A stretch of DNA of 30,851 nucleotides from DATBGS01 sp036557885 (GCA_036557885.1 DATBGS010000064.1:1-30851); one strand, 5' to 3'. Positions 6,398-14,809 are shown, counted from the first letter of the stretch. Notes: generated by a model from the sequence alone, not told the origin. Program-made: numbers and translations.

Positions 6398-7963
6398 ATG
6401 GCACGACCCGAAACTAGAAGCAAACCGTCACAAGAGAGCGAGACGCGCCTGCCCGCCAGAAGGTTCTCTTCCTGGCAGGCCAACATTCCCGGATGGCGGT
6501 GGAGTGTGTTGCTTGTGTTGGGGGTGCTGGCGCTGCCCTGCTACAGGAGCATCCTCGCTGTTGACGAAAGGGCGACGCAGCCGCTCCTGCTGCTCTGGCC
6601 TGAATGCGCAGTCACCGTTTTCTATTTTGCTGCCTGTTGGCTTGTGCTGCGTTCTCGGCCAGCAGGCACGCGCTGGCTGCGCTGGACGGAGCTGACGCTG
6701 ATTCTGACGCTGGGGCTGGCCGCGCGCAGCATTTTCTTCGCCGCCCCGCCAACGCTTTCTCACGATGCGTATCGCTATGTCTGGGATGCGCATCTGCTGA
6801 CGCATGGCCTCAGCCCGTATACCCATACTCCCTTTGACCAATCTGTCCAGTTCTTGCACGATCAGGCGATTTGGCCGAATCTACGCTTTCGGCGCTCGCC
6901 CACCATCTATCCGCCTGGCGCTCAACTGCTGTTTCTGCTGATCTACCTGATCAAGCCGCTCAGCATCGGCACCCTGAAAGCCGGAATTGAAATATGCGAT
7001 GTGCTGGTGGCGCTCTTGACGCTGCTCTTGCTCAGGCGACATGGGCTGGACCCACGCCGGGTCATCATTTACTGGTGGAGTCCCATTCCCATCATTGAGT
7101 TTGCCTACAGCGCGCATGTGGACGCGGCTGCCATCGTCTGGATGCTGGCGTCCCTGCTGGTGCTTGGGGGCGGCTTGCGCGGCGCAAAGGTTGTGGCGGG
7201 CACGCTGCTTGGGCTGGGAGCACTCACCAAATTCTATCCAGCACTTTTTGCGCTGGTGCTGGTGCGTCAACGCCGCGACTGGCCTTTCACTCTGGGTCTG
7301 GTGGGAACCATCCTGCTGACCTATCTGGCTTTCTTGCCGTTTGATGCACAGTCCGGCGGCTATCTCGCGGATTATGTTGGGCAAACCACGTTTGATCGCG
7401 GCATTGTACTCAGGTGGATGTCTGACCTGATCTTGCTACTTGGTGGGACGCAGTTGGTGGCGCTGCTGGCGCAGGGTCTGGCGCTGGCGTGCCTGTCGGG
7501 ATGGGTGGGCTGGCTGGCATGGCGCAAAGGGCTGCGTCCAGAAGCGGGAATACTCGCGCTTTCCGTTGTCTGGATTTTGCTGGCAACGCATTTGTTCCCC
7601 TGGTATGTCGCGGTGCTGCTTCCGTTGCTCGCGCTGTATCTTCGCCTGCCAGTGCGCCCATCCGGTGAAAAGCCCGCGCATGCTGCCGACCTGTCGGGCA
7701 GATTTGCCACGCCCGCGCTGGGCATCTGGTTTTTCACCCTGGCGATGCCATTTACCTACGTGTTCTTTAACCCTGGCGCTTTTTATCCAGAAATCTTTCA
7801 ACTCGTTTTTGTGACGGCATTTGCGCTGGCTGCGCTTCCCTTGCTGACCAGACCGGGGCGCGCGGCGCTCCGTGCGTTGCTAGCGTTTTCCCCACCCGCG
7901 ATTGGGGAACCAATCACCTGTACGTATCTGGAGGAATATCCCCATGACATCAGCCAGACTTGA
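6398..7963 (+). CDS. GT-C type polyprenyl-phosphate-dependent membrane glycosyltransferase (GT87/MptA-B-like)
   Basis: A 521-residue polytopic membrane protein with about ten to twelve hydrophobic helices (for example WSVLLVLGVLALPCYRSIL, VLVALLTLLLL, AGILALSVVWILLATHLF). The extracytoplasmic loop after the second or third helix has the GT-C hallmark SHDAYRYVWDAHLLTHG followed by SPYTHTPFD and YPPGAQLLF, as in mannosyl- and other glycosyltransferases that use polyprenyl-phosphate sugars. It fits directly with the upstream GT2 domain, which would make the lipid-linked sugar donor. ATG 6398 lies just behind GAGGGTGAAGG. The upstream in-frame extension overlaps the preceding gene and is not part of it. 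Its 3' end overlaps the next gene by 20 nt, showing translational coupling. The precise sugar is not deducible. Confidence 0.85.
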   Translation: MARPETRSKPSQESETRLPARRFSSWQANIPGWRWSVLLVLGVLALPCYRSILAVDERATQPLLLLWPECAVTVFYFAACWLVLRSRPAGTRWLRWTELTLILTLGLAARSIFFAAPPTLSHDAYRYVWDAHLLTHGLSPYTHTPFDQSVQFLHDQAIWPNLRFRRSPTIYPPGAQLLFLLIYLIKPLSIGTLKAGIEICDVLVALLTLLLLRRHGLDPRRVIIYWWSPIPIIEFAYSAHVDAAAIVWMLASLLVLGGGLRGAKVVAGTLLGLGALTKFYPALFALVLVRQRRDWPFTLGLVGTILLTYLAFLPFDAQSGGYLADYVGQTTFDRGIVLRWMSDLILLLGGTQLVALLAQGLALACLSGWVGWLAWRKGLRPEAGILALSVVWILLATHLFPWYVAVLLPLLALYLRLPVRPSGEKPAHAADLSGRFATPALGIWFFTLAMPFTYVFFNPGAFYPEIFQLVFVTAFALAALPLLTRPGRAALRALLAFSPPAIGEPITCTYLEEYPHDISQT

Positions 7964-9005
7964 CCGGCTTCCGCTCAGTCAGCGGAGCACCAGTGGCGTT
8001 CCCGGCGCAGAGTCAGTCCCGCTGCCCCACGAACTCTACCTGGAGACAACCAATCGCTGCAACGAACTATGCGATCAATGCCCGCGCACCCATCTCAAGC
8101 GCGAGCCTGATCGCGACCTTTCGCTCGGTGAAGTCATCGCCATCACTAATCAGCTTCCCGTCTTGGAGCGGGTGGTGCTGCACGGCCTGGGCGAGCCGCT
8201 GCTAAACCCGGAACTGCCAGCCATCGTCGACCACCTGCGCAAGCGGGGAGCGCAGGTGCTGTTTAATTCCAACGTCACTGCACTCAGCGAGCGCGTGGGC
8301 CGGGCGCTGATTGAAGCTGATCTGAATGAACTGCGCGTCTCCCTGGATGGTGCCACCCCTCAGACGTACGCCCGCGTGCGCGGCGTCAATGTGAAAACCT
8401 TGCCAAAGATTGTCCGCAATCTGGCGCACTTTACGCACATGCAGCGGGAGATGGGGGCTGAGCGCCCAAGGCTCTCCTTCTGGTTCACCGCCATGCGCGA
8501 GAACCTGCGCGAACTGCCGCGCCTGGTGGATATTGCCCTGGAAACGGGCGTGGGTGAGATTTACGTGCAGCGGTTGATCTACTTTGGCAGCGGATTGGCC
8601 CGCGAAGAACAGGCGTTATTTCGATGCGCGCGGCAAGAAGAACTGGAGATCATTCGCCAGACCGGGCGCCGCTGCCAGGAACTTGGCCTGACCTTTCGAG
8701 CGACAGGCAGCACCACCCCCATCGAATACCTCAATAAGACAACGGAAGAACAGACGCGTCGGCCCTGGTCGCCCTGCCAGCGCCCACGCAAGCTAGCGTA
8801 CATCACTGCCACAGGCAGCGTGTTTTCCTGCTGCTTTGCTCCCTTCCATCCTGGCCTGGCCTCCACGCGCATCCTGGGGAATGTCTTTGAGCAGTCCTTT
8901 GCTGAGATTTGGAATGGGCCGCGCTATCAGGCATTTCGCGCCGCCTTTGGCAGCGACGAACCCTGGGACCAGTGCGCAGGCTGTGGCAGTAAGTGGAGCT
9001 TGTGA
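7944..9005 (+). CDS. Radical SAM protein with SPASM-like C-terminus
   Basis: A 353-residue enzyme. Near the N-terminus ETTNRCNELCDQCPR contains the CxxxCxxC motif (Cys39, Cys43, Cys46) that holds the radical-SAM [4Fe-4S] cluster. GLGEPLLNPE (about 81-90) is the conserved GGEP-like SAM-binding motif, and VSLDGATPQTYARVRG is the family's SLDG segment. The C-terminal part has a Cx12Gx4C pattern (Cys278-Gly291-Cys296, with Cys297 adjacent) and a late CxxC (Cys344/Cys347), resembling a SPASM or Twitch auxiliary-cluster domain. Relatives modify ribosomal peptides or small molecules such as lipids and cofactors. No precursor-peptide gene is visible nearby. GGAGG lies nine nt before ATG 7944. The start overlaps the preceding gene by 20 nt, so it is translated from the same mRNA. 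The substrate is unknown. Confidence 0.88.
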   Translation: MTSARLDRLPLSQRSTSGVPGAESVPLPHELYLETTNRCNELCDQCPRTHLKREPDRDLSLGEVIAITNQLPVLERVVLHGLGEPLLNPELPAIVDHLRKRGAQVLFNSNVTALSERVGRALIEADLNELRVSLDGATPQTYARVRGVNVKTLPKIVRNLAHFTHMQREMGAERPRLSFWFTAMRENLRELPRLVDIALETGVGEIYVQRLIYFGSGLAREEQALFRCARQEELEIIRQTGRRCQELGLTFRATGSTTPIEYLNKTTEEQTRRPWSPCQRPRKLAYITATGSVFSCCFAPFHPGLASTRILGNVFEQSFAEIWNGPRYQAFRAAFGSDEPWDQCAGCGSKWSL

Positions 9006-9049
9006 GCGCCTCACTGCAGGCAGTTTACGATGCTGAGGAGGAAAGACAC

Positions 9050-10768
9050 ATGGAGACCGATATACTGCGGGAGAGCGCGAGCGAAGAGAAGCGCCCGGAG
9101 GGTGAACAAGAAGGACAGGCGCGCGCTTCCTCGCGTGGCAGGAGTGGATTACGCATAGTTGCTGGCACGCGGCGCGCCTTAATTCCGCTGGTGGCTGGGC
9201 TGCTTGGGTCGCTGGCGGCCATCCTTGTGATGGGCGTCTTGCGCCTGACGGTAGGGGCGCCCACGCTGCCAGAGCTGCTGGCTGAGCGCGTGCTGCTGCT
9301 GTTGCCAGCGTCTACGTTTGTGGACCTGCTGGTGCGTTTTCAGCCCAATTCCAAATCAGCACCGCTGGGATTGACGCTGCTGGGGCAATTTGCGCTGGGC
9401 ATCATGCTGGGGCCAGCCATTGCCTGGGCCAGTGGAAGTCTTGAGAGGCCGCAGGGGTTCTGGCCCAGGCACCGGGCGTGGGCTGTTGCTATGGGGCTGG
9501 TGGCGTTGATGGAAGGGCTGGCACTGGCTCTGTTCTGGCCAGTGCTGGATTCCGGGCTGGTGGGCGACCCTCCAGCGATCGCCCGGCTGATCGCCTCGCT
9601 CACCATGCTGGTAACGTTTCTGGCCTTTGTGATGGTATTTACGCTTGCCAACCACTGGCTGCACCTTGCCTGGAGCATCCAGCCCACCATGCCTGCGACA
9701 GGGCAAAAGGCAAAGCAGTCTGAAGAATCTGCTGCCGCAGTCATCCCGGTTGGACAGGCCATCAGCCGGAGAACAGCGCTTGGCGCAGCGGGCGCAGTCG
9801 TGCTAGCGGTGGCGGCTGGTGGCCTGGGGATAGAGCAGCTCATTTCCGGGTATTTCGCGCGTTCTAACCTCTCCTATGAAGGGATGGAAACAGGCGATCT
9901 TTCGCCTATCACGCCCACGCAGCACTTCTACGTGGTCAGCAAGAATGTGCTGGACCCGCAGGTAGAGATTGGCCGCTGGCAGCTTGAAGTGACGGGGCTA
10001 GTCAACCAGCCCAAGACCTGGAGCTATGCACAGGTGCGCGCACTGCCCAGCGAAACGCGCGTCGTCACTTTTGAGTGTATTGCCAATCACGTAGGTGGGC
10101 ATCTGATCAGCACCGCAGAATGGAAGGGCGTCCTGCTGCAAACGGTACTTGCTGAAGCGGGCGGTGTGCAGCCAACCGGGAAATATATCATTTTCACCAG
10201 CGTGGATGGCTACCAATATAGCCTGGCGCTGGCCGATCTGCTGGAGGCCCACGCGTTCCTGGCCTGGCAGATGAACGGCGAGCCATTACCACAGCGGCAT
10301 GGCTTTCCCTTGCGCGCCGTCGTTCCTGGGCGCTATGGCGAACAAAGCGCAAAATGGCTAACGCGCATCGAGGTGGTAGATCAGCCCTACACCGGTGGGC
10401 TGTATCAAAGCCAGGGCTGGAGTTCAGCGCCGCTCCACACCATGAGCCGCATTGATCAGCCTGCGGGCAGGGTCCAACGCGGCGCTCTCACGGTGGCTGG
10501 AATCGCCTTTGCCGGCATTCGGGGCATTCAACAGGTAGAGGTGAGCGCAGATAACGGGCTGACCTGGCACGCGGCAACGCTGCGGCCTCCGCTCTCCGAG
10601 CAAAGCTGGGTCTTTTGGGCGTGGCCCTGGGCGCCGCCTGGCCCTGGCACCTATACCTTGCTTGCCAGAGCCACCGATGGAACGGGCGCAGTGCAGACGG
10701 AAGCCCAGCAGGGCACCGTCCCCGCAGGGGCAACGGGCTGGCCGCATGTCACCGTTCAGGTGGTCTGA
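9050..10768 (+). CDS. Membrane-anchored sulfite-oxidase-family molybdopterin oxidoreductase
   Basis: A 572-residue protein in two halves. Residues 42-210 hold about five hydrophobic helices (starting at ALIPLVAGLLGSLAAILV). SRRTALGAAGAVVLAVAAGG (239-258) then looks like an internal twin-arginine segment with a following hydrophobic helix. Residues 270 onward form an oxidoreductase molybdopterin-binding domain: VVTFECIANHVGG contains the predicted Mo-coordinating Cys343, followed by LPQRHGFPLRAVVPGRYG and WLTRIEV. The last ~110 residues form the Mo-cofactor dimerisation domain (VEVSADNGLTWHAATL, then FWAWPW). The catalytic part should face outside the membrane. The start is ATG 9050 behind GAGGAGGAAAG. 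It is fourth in the operon, 44 nt behind the radical SAM gene. Redox partner and substrate are not evident; no cytochrome or heme motif (CxxCH) is present. Confidence 0.88.
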   Translation: METDILRESASEEKRPEGEQEGQARASSRGRSGLRIVAGTRRALIPLVAGLLGSLAAILVMGVLRLTVGAPTLPELLAERVLLLLPASTFVDLLVRFQPNSKSAPLGLTLLGQFALGIMLGPAIAWASGSLERPQGFWPRHRAWAVAMGLVALMEGLALALFWPVLDSGLVGDPPAIARLIASLTMLVTFLAFVMVFTLANHWLHLAWSIQPTMPATGQKAKQSEESAAAVIPVGQAISRRTALGAAGAVVLAVAAGGLGIEQLISGYFARSNLSYEGMETGDLSPITPTQHFYVVSKNVLDPQVEIGRWQLEVTGLVNQPKTWSYAQVRALPSETRVVTFECIANHVGGHLISTAEWKGVLLQTVLAEAGGVQPTGKYIIFTSVDGYQYSLALADLLEAHAFLAWQMNGEPLPQRHGFPLRAVVPGRYGEQSAKWLTRIEVVDQPYTGGLYQSQGWSSAPLHTMSRIDQPAGRVQRGALTVAGIAFAGIRGIQQVEVSADNGLTWHAATLRPPLSEQSWVFWAWPWAPPGPGTYTLLARATDGTGAVQTEAQQGTVPAGATGWPHVTVQVV

Positions 10769-10796
10769 ACAGGTGGCCTGAAGGAGAGTGGAAGCA

Positions 10797-12017
10797 GTGA
10801 ACGAAGTGCGGAAGCGCCAGCAGGCAGCCGATGATTTTTATCGCGTCAATGACGCACTCCAGGCGTATACCAGGGAAACTGGCAGAGAACCGCTGCTGAC
10901 GGGCGGCTGGGAGGTGGAAGACCCGGCCATAGGCCCGCCAGCGGGCCTGGTAGAGCGCCTGTGGCACATTGCGCCGCAGCCGGGCCGCTATGCCTATGGC
11001 AAAGAATTCCATCAGGCCAAGGCGCGAGCGGCAGAGGTGTTGCAGGCAGGCGTGCGCCTTGCAGGTCGCCCCATGTGCGCAGAACAGGTGGCCGTCTTGC
11101 AAAACAGTTCACAGGGTTTGCTGCTGGCCCTCACCGCTTTGCGCGAGCGAGGCGCGCGGCAGGTGGTGATTGCAGCGCCAACCTATTACGCCACTGTAGC
11201 CGTCTGCCAACACCTGGGCCTGGAGATCACCCTGCTGCCCGCTGCCGATTACCTGACGGGCGCCCTGGACATGCCACGCCTGGCGCGCGCTCTGAAGCGC
11301 GGCCAGTCCATCCTCATCCTCATCAATCCGGCCTACTCAATTGGGGTGGAGTATCCCAGGCAGCAAGTACAGGCACTTTGCGCCCTGGCAGGAGAGCAGG
11401 GAGCCTGGGTGCTGCTGGATGAAACGCGCCTGGGGCTGCACTGGCAGGCTGACCGCCCCTGGTATGCGGGCGAGTTTTCAGAGCGAACGCTGATTCTGCG
11501 CTCACCTAGCAAAATTTTTCTCCTGAATGGGATGAAAACGAGCTTCTTGTTGGGGCCAGCAGCGGTGATTCACCAGATAGAGCGGCTGAGCGAGGCGCTG
11601 GTCGGCTCGACGGTGGGCAACGCTCAGAGCATTGCGCTGGCGTATCTGGATGCCTGGCACGCCTGGCTGCGAGAAGTGCAGCAGGGCCAACGCGGGGCAA
11701 TGCGCGCCTGGAAACAGTCAGTGGTTGCGCGCCTGCAACATAATCGCGATCTGGTCGGCGCCGCACTGGAGGAACTGGGCTTCAGCCTCTCGCCGGTTGA
11801 TTCTGGACCGTATCTGCTCGCTGGCATCCCGCGAAAGCACCTCCCTGCCCTGGACAGCGTGACCATTGCGCAGGCGTATGGCGTGCTGCTGCTCACCTCC
11901 AATTATTTTTATCACTGGAACAATGAATGGTGGGGCTTTCGGGTGAATCTTTGCGGCGACGCCAGGCGCAGCACCCAGGCATTGATGCGGGTATTATCGG
12001 GCAAGCTTTGCTGCTGA
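10797..12017 (+). CDS. Atypical fold-type I PLP-dependent aminotransferase-like enzyme
   Basis: A 406-residue class I/II aminotransferase-like protein. Expected landmarks are present but altered. VLQNSSQGLLLAL gives the phosphate-binding Ser pair, INPAYSIGVEY replaces the usual NPxNPTG (Asn177), LLDETRLGL has the pyridine-binding Asp208 but an Arg where most members have Tyr, and RSPSKIFLLNGMKTSF has the Schiff-base Lys239 with Lys in place of the usual phosphate-binding Arg. FRVNLCGDARR contains Arg382, the candidate carboxylate-binding residue. These changes suggest a specialised transaminase, lyase or decarboxylase. I chose GTG 10797 because AAGGAG (10781-10786) lies ten bases upstream; GTG 10788 is too close to it. 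It is the last gene of the operon. A small GC-rich hairpin at 12030-12048 follows, between it and the convergent kinase gene. Confidence 0.82.
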   Translation: MNEVRKRQQAADDFYRVNDALQAYTRETGREPLLTGGWEVEDPAIGPPAGLVERLWHIAPQPGRYAYGKEFHQAKARAAEVLQAGVRLAGRPMCAEQVAVLQNSSQGLLLALTALRERGARQVVIAAPTYYATVAVCQHLGLEITLLPAADYLTGALDMPRLARALKRGQSILILINPAYSIGVEYPRQQVQALCALAGEQGAWVLLDETRLGLHWQADRPWYAGEFSERTLILRSPSKIFLLNGMKTSFLLGPAAVIHQIERLSEALVGSTVGNAQSIALAYLDAWHAWLREVQQGQRGAMRAWKQSVVARLQHNRDLVGAALEELGFSLSPVDSGPYLLAGIPRKHLPALDSVTIAQAYGVLLLTSNYFYHWNNEWWGFRVNLCGDARRSTQALMRVLSGKLCC

Positions 12018-12029
12018 TTTTCACTTTTC

Positions 12030-12048
12030 GCGCGTAAGAAAGACGCGC
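12030..12048. terminator. Possible hairpin between convergent operons
   Basis: GCGCGT (12030-12035) pairs with ACGCGC (12043-12048) across a 7-nt loop, within the 51-nt gap between the convergent genes. There is no good T-tract on either side, so it would be a weak terminator at most. Confidence 0.3.
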
Positions 12049-12068
12049 CTGAAGCGGTGAGCCACTGG

Positions 12069-13415
12069 TTAGCCAAGAGGAAGGGTAAATGCGAAGATAC
12101 TGCCTGGCCCAGTATCGGGGCGCTCAAACTGCTCAGGCCAGCACGCGCAGGGGGAGGAAGCGCGAATCTGGCCGCCATGTGCCTCGACCAACGCGCGGGC
12201 AACCGTCAGCCCCAGCCCGGCATGGGCGCCATGCTGCTTGCCTGAGGTGCGCGAGCGGGAAGGCTCACCACGATAAAAGCGATCAAAGATGTGTGGAAGA
12301 TCGCTTTCTGGAATGCCCTGGCCGGTATCCAGAACCTCCACCAATACGCCTGCTTTCCTGACCCCCTGCCGGGAAGCCCGGATCAGGACGCTCCCACCGG
12401 TTGGCGTATGTTCCAGGGAGTTCTGCATCAGGTTATTCAACACCCGCTGGATACGCTGTACATCCATGCGCAGCGCAGGCAAGCCATCTTCTAGATGACC
12501 AATGAGCCGGACGCCTTTCTGCTCTGCGAGAGCATGCTGCGCCTCCAGTGTATCGGAGATCAGGTCGTCCAGCACACTCAAGTCGCGGTGCAATTCCAGC
12601 GGGCCAGCCTCCAACCGAGACAGTTCAAAGAGGTCATCAATCAACGCACTGAGATGGCGTGTCTCGCTGCGCATGGTATGGATGTAGTGCGCAATGGTCT
12701 CTGGGTCGCTTACCACCCCATCATCTACGGCCTCCACCATGGCGAGGATGGCCGTCAGCGGGGTGCGGAGATCATGCGAGATCGCCACGAGAAACTGGCG
12801 CTTGGATTGCTCGATCTCGCGCTGGCGATCAAACGACTCTTGAACCTGCTGGGCCATCCAGTTGAAGCTGCTCGCCAGATGCTCCAGTTCGTCGCGCCCG
12901 GAGGTCTGCGCTGGCAGGCGCACGCGATAATTCCCGTCGGCAATTTCTCTGGCGCCCTGATCTAAGGCGCGAATGATGAGAAGCAACGTGCCTGCCACCG
13001 CGGAAGCCATGCCGACTGACAGGGAAAAAGCAAATGCTAGCAGCAGCAGCAGCAGCCCCACGTCTTCCGAAGCGATAAACATCAATCTGGCTGTCAGAAA
13101 GACGTTCACACAGATCACCACCGCAGCCACGAGCGAGGGCAACACCAGCTTCAGTCGTAACGTGGTGCCAGGAGCATAGCGAAGCAGAAGTAACGCGCCC
13201 AGCCCAATCAGTGCCGAGGTCGCGCCGCTCACCAGGAGATAGATGCTCAAAGCGAGCAGATCATCAGGTGGGGCGTGAAGGAGCCATGCAGCGCTGGTCA
13301 CGGCCACTACCAGGGCGACTATGAGGAGGAGCAGCCAGCGCAGCACCACTTTGATCACCCCAGGGTGCTGTCCAGCTAGTTCTAGAACCAGACGCTTATG
13401 GCTGGAAAAATCCAC
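12069..13415 (-). CDS. Membrane sensor histidine kinase
   Basis: A 448-residue kinase. Four hydrophobic helices occupy residues about 21-150 (VVLRWLLLLIVALVVAVTSAAWLL first), with almost no extracytoplasmic domain, so it may sense a membrane-internal signal. A HAMP linker (LDQGAREIADGNYRVRLPAQ) follows, then HisKA with the phospho-acceptor His214 (AISHDLRTPLTAI), and HATPase_c with the N box (NNLMQNSLEHTP), G1 (DTGQGIP) and G2 (GAHAGLGLTVAR). I place the start at GTG 13415 because AGAGG lies seven nt upstream and the translation then enters the first membrane helix. The frame is open further upstream only because it overlaps the response-regulator gene. It overlaps that gene by 20 nt, so the pair is co-translated. 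It is convergent with the glycosyltransferase/Mo operon and could control it, but no evidence in the sequence shows that. Confidence 0.9.
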   Translation of the reverse strand: MDFSSHKRLVLELAGQHPGVIKVVLRWLLLLIVALVVAVTSAAWLLHAPPDDLLALSIYLLVSGATSALIGLGALLLLRYAPGTTLRLKLVLPSLVAAVVICVNVFLTARLMFIASEDVGLLLLLLAFAFSLSVGMASAVAGTLLLIIRALDQGAREIADGNYRVRLPAQTSGRDELEHLASSFNWMAQQVQESFDRQREIEQSKRQFLVAISHDLRTPLTAILAMVEAVDDGVVSDPETIAHYIHTMRSETRHLSALIDDLFELSRLEAGPLELHRDLSVLDDLISDTLEAQHALAEQKGVRLIGHLEDGLPALRMDVQRIQRVLNNLMQNSLEHTPTGGSVLIRASRQGVRKAGVLVEVLDTGQGIPESDLPHIFDRFYRGEPSRSRTSGKQHGAHAGLGLTVARALVEAHGGQIRASSPCACWPEQFERPDTGPGSIFAFTLPLG

Positions 13416-14157
13416 GCGCTTGCCTCTTTCTCTCCAGGTTGCTGCTCTCTGGCTCAAATTTATATCCGGTCCCCCAGACCGTTTTGATATAGGTTGGGCT
13501 GGTTGGGTCTGGCTCAAGCTTCTCACGGAGGCGTCGGATATGGACAGTGACTGTACTGGCGTCGCCGTAGAAATCATAGCCCCAGACGTTGGTAAGCAGT
13601 TGTGTCCGGGTAAACACCTGGCGCGGATGACGGGCTAAAAAGTAGAGCAGATCGAATTCTTTAGTGGTCAATTCAATCACCCGTCCACTCAGTTCAGCCC
13701 GACGAAATGCAGGGGCAATCACAAGCGCGCCAAAATGCAAGGCCAGGCCGACTGGCATGCTGGGAGCCGAGGCTGCCGCAGCACGCCGAAGCACCGCCTT
13801 GATGCGCAGCACCAGCTCCGCCGGGCTGAACGGTTTGGTGAGATAATCATCTGCGCCAGTTCTGAAGCCAACCAGCTTATCGGTTTCTTCAGTGCGGGCA
13901 GTAAGCATGATGATCGGGACCGTGCTCTGATTGCGTAGACGGCGACAAACCTCCAGGCCATCTATCTGCGGCAGCATCAGATCAAGCACCACCAGATCGG
14001 GAGCCAGGGCAGCAGCAGCAATCAGCGCCCCCGGCCCATCAGTTGCTATCGCTACCTGATACCCCTCGTGTTCAAGATATCGCTTGATGACATCGCACAC
14101 ACTGGTCTCATCATCCACGATCAGAATATGCTGCCGGGTGGGTGTCTCATTTCCCAT
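13396..14157 (-). CDS. OmpR/PhoB-family response regulator
   Basis: A 253-residue regulator with receiver domain and winged-helix output. Receiver: acidic pair Asp15/Asp16 in ILIVDDE, phosphorylation site Asp59 in LVVLDLMLP, Lys108 in DYLTKPFS. Output domain: ELTTKEFDLLYFLARHPRQVFTR, then VTVHIRRLREKLE and the wing VWGTGYKFE, typical of OmpR-type DNA binding. Start choice: ATG 14157 with GGAGAG 12 nt upstream gives the usual short N-terminus; ATG 14181 is an alternative adding eight residues. A TATACT box at 14207-14212 on the minus strand could serve as the -10. Its cognate kinase gene overlaps the 3' end. The gene is divergent from the LAL regulator starting at 14931, with a MITE-like repeat in between. 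Confidence 0.92.
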   Translation of the reverse strand: MGNETPTRQHILIVDDETSVCDVIKRYLEHEGYQVAIATDGPGALIAAAALAPDLVVLDLMLPQIDGLEVCRRLRNQSTVPIIMLTARTEETDKLVGFRTGADDYLTKPFSPAELVLRIKAVLRRAAAASAPSMPVGLALHFGALVIAPAFRRAELSGRVIELTTKEFDLLYFLARHPRQVFTRTQLLTNVWGYDFYGDASTVTVHIRRLREKLEPDPTSPTYIKTVWGTGYKFEPESSNLERKRQARGFFQP

Positions 14158-14238
14158 AACGGGGTGCAACTCTCCAGCCATCTGCAAAGATATGGTTTTG
14201 GTTCAAAGTATAGCCCGCAAACATTACAGAATTCTAAC

Positions 14239-14397
14239 CTGTGCTGGCTACCATGGACATCCGTTCGGAAAATGGGAATGAGCGAAATCCCCCATGGAGC
14301 AATATTGTTCTGGCTATTTTTGAGATCCATTCGTAAACTGAGACATTGAGAGTGGTTTCCTCCCTCATCTTGAGAACGGAATAGCAAGTAGCCAGAA
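14239..14397. repeat. MITE-like repeat, copy C, in the response-regulator upstream region
   Basis: Starts with CTGTGCTGGCTAC (14239-14251) and ends with AAGTAGCCAG (14386-14395), the same inverted termini as copies B and D. Inside, a partial duplication is visible: GGCTACC…ATCCGTTCGGAAAATGGG is echoed ~72 nt later as GGCTATT…ATCCATTCGTAAACTG. The phrase ATCCGTT…GAAAA…GGGA is also shared with copy D. It lies immediately upstream of the response-regulator promoter region and may influence it. Confidence 0.55.
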
Positions 14398-14780
14398 GAG
14401 GTGGCTGAATAAAGGGCATCAAACCACTCCATTTTCCTCAACACCATTAAAGAAGAAGTGTCACGCGCTCTCGTTCTGAATAATCAGAAGCCCGCCGGTT
14501 CCGCCACGCTTGCTTTCATCCCAGTCTCCAAGCGGCCCCAGCATTGATCACCAATTTGACCACTTTGCTCTGTCGCCCCGATCCAGAGCCTGAGTCTCGA
14601 TGCCACCTGACGTGGCTTGAGATCGCGGATTCGACCCCTTCGGTTCCGCACGCGAGTAGCATTGGCGAACTACTCTGGCTCTCGCTGCTATTTGCTCACC
14701 GCCATCTCTCCCCAGCAGTGCCCTCGCTCTTGCCAGCTGCTTCAGCACCCCTGATCCGTCGGTCTGTTGGTGGGACGTCG
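14398..14780. other. Gene-free region between response regulator and LAL regulator
   Basis: Contains the second copy of the tRNA-end-like repeat (14621-14650) but no gene I can recognise. A short frame at 14430-14540 (plus; ends SATLAFIPVSKRPQH) is open and vaguely protein-like but has no start or recognisable family; it may be the tail of a lost gene. Confidence 0.4.
14621..14650 (+). repeat. 30-nt direct repeat, copy 2, resembling a tRNA 3' end
   Basis: Matches 167-196 at 27 of 30 positions (three substitutions, no gaps), same orientation. The conserved 3' half is CCTTCGGTTCCGCA. The region upstream does not fold into a complete tRNA as far as I can see. Confidence 0.4.
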
Positions 14781-14809
14781 TTGGCATGGGTTGGCAAAGA
14801 TGCTATAGT
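14781..14809 (+). promoter_or_regulatory. Sigma-70-like promoter of the first LAL regulator
   Basis: TTGGCA (14781-14786), 17-nt spacer, TATAGT (14804-14809). Transcription would start at about 14816, leaving a leader of about 115 nt before ATG 14931. Both hexamers differ from consensus at one or two positions and the spacing is optimal. Confidence 0.6.

Noticed and set aside
5635..6486. Open frame of 283 codons antisense to the glycosyltransferase fusion
   Set aside because: No domain, no ribosome binding site, opposite strand of a clear GT/DUF2064 coding region.
7944..9005. RiPP (ribosomal peptide) maturase with a nearby precursor
   Set aside because: The SPASM-like Cys pattern would allow it, but no short precursor-like gene lies beside it in the operon.
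14430..14540. Short plus-strand frame ending SATLAFIPVSKRPQH
   Set aside because: It looks faintly protein-like but has no start, no ribosome binding site and no family that I can name.
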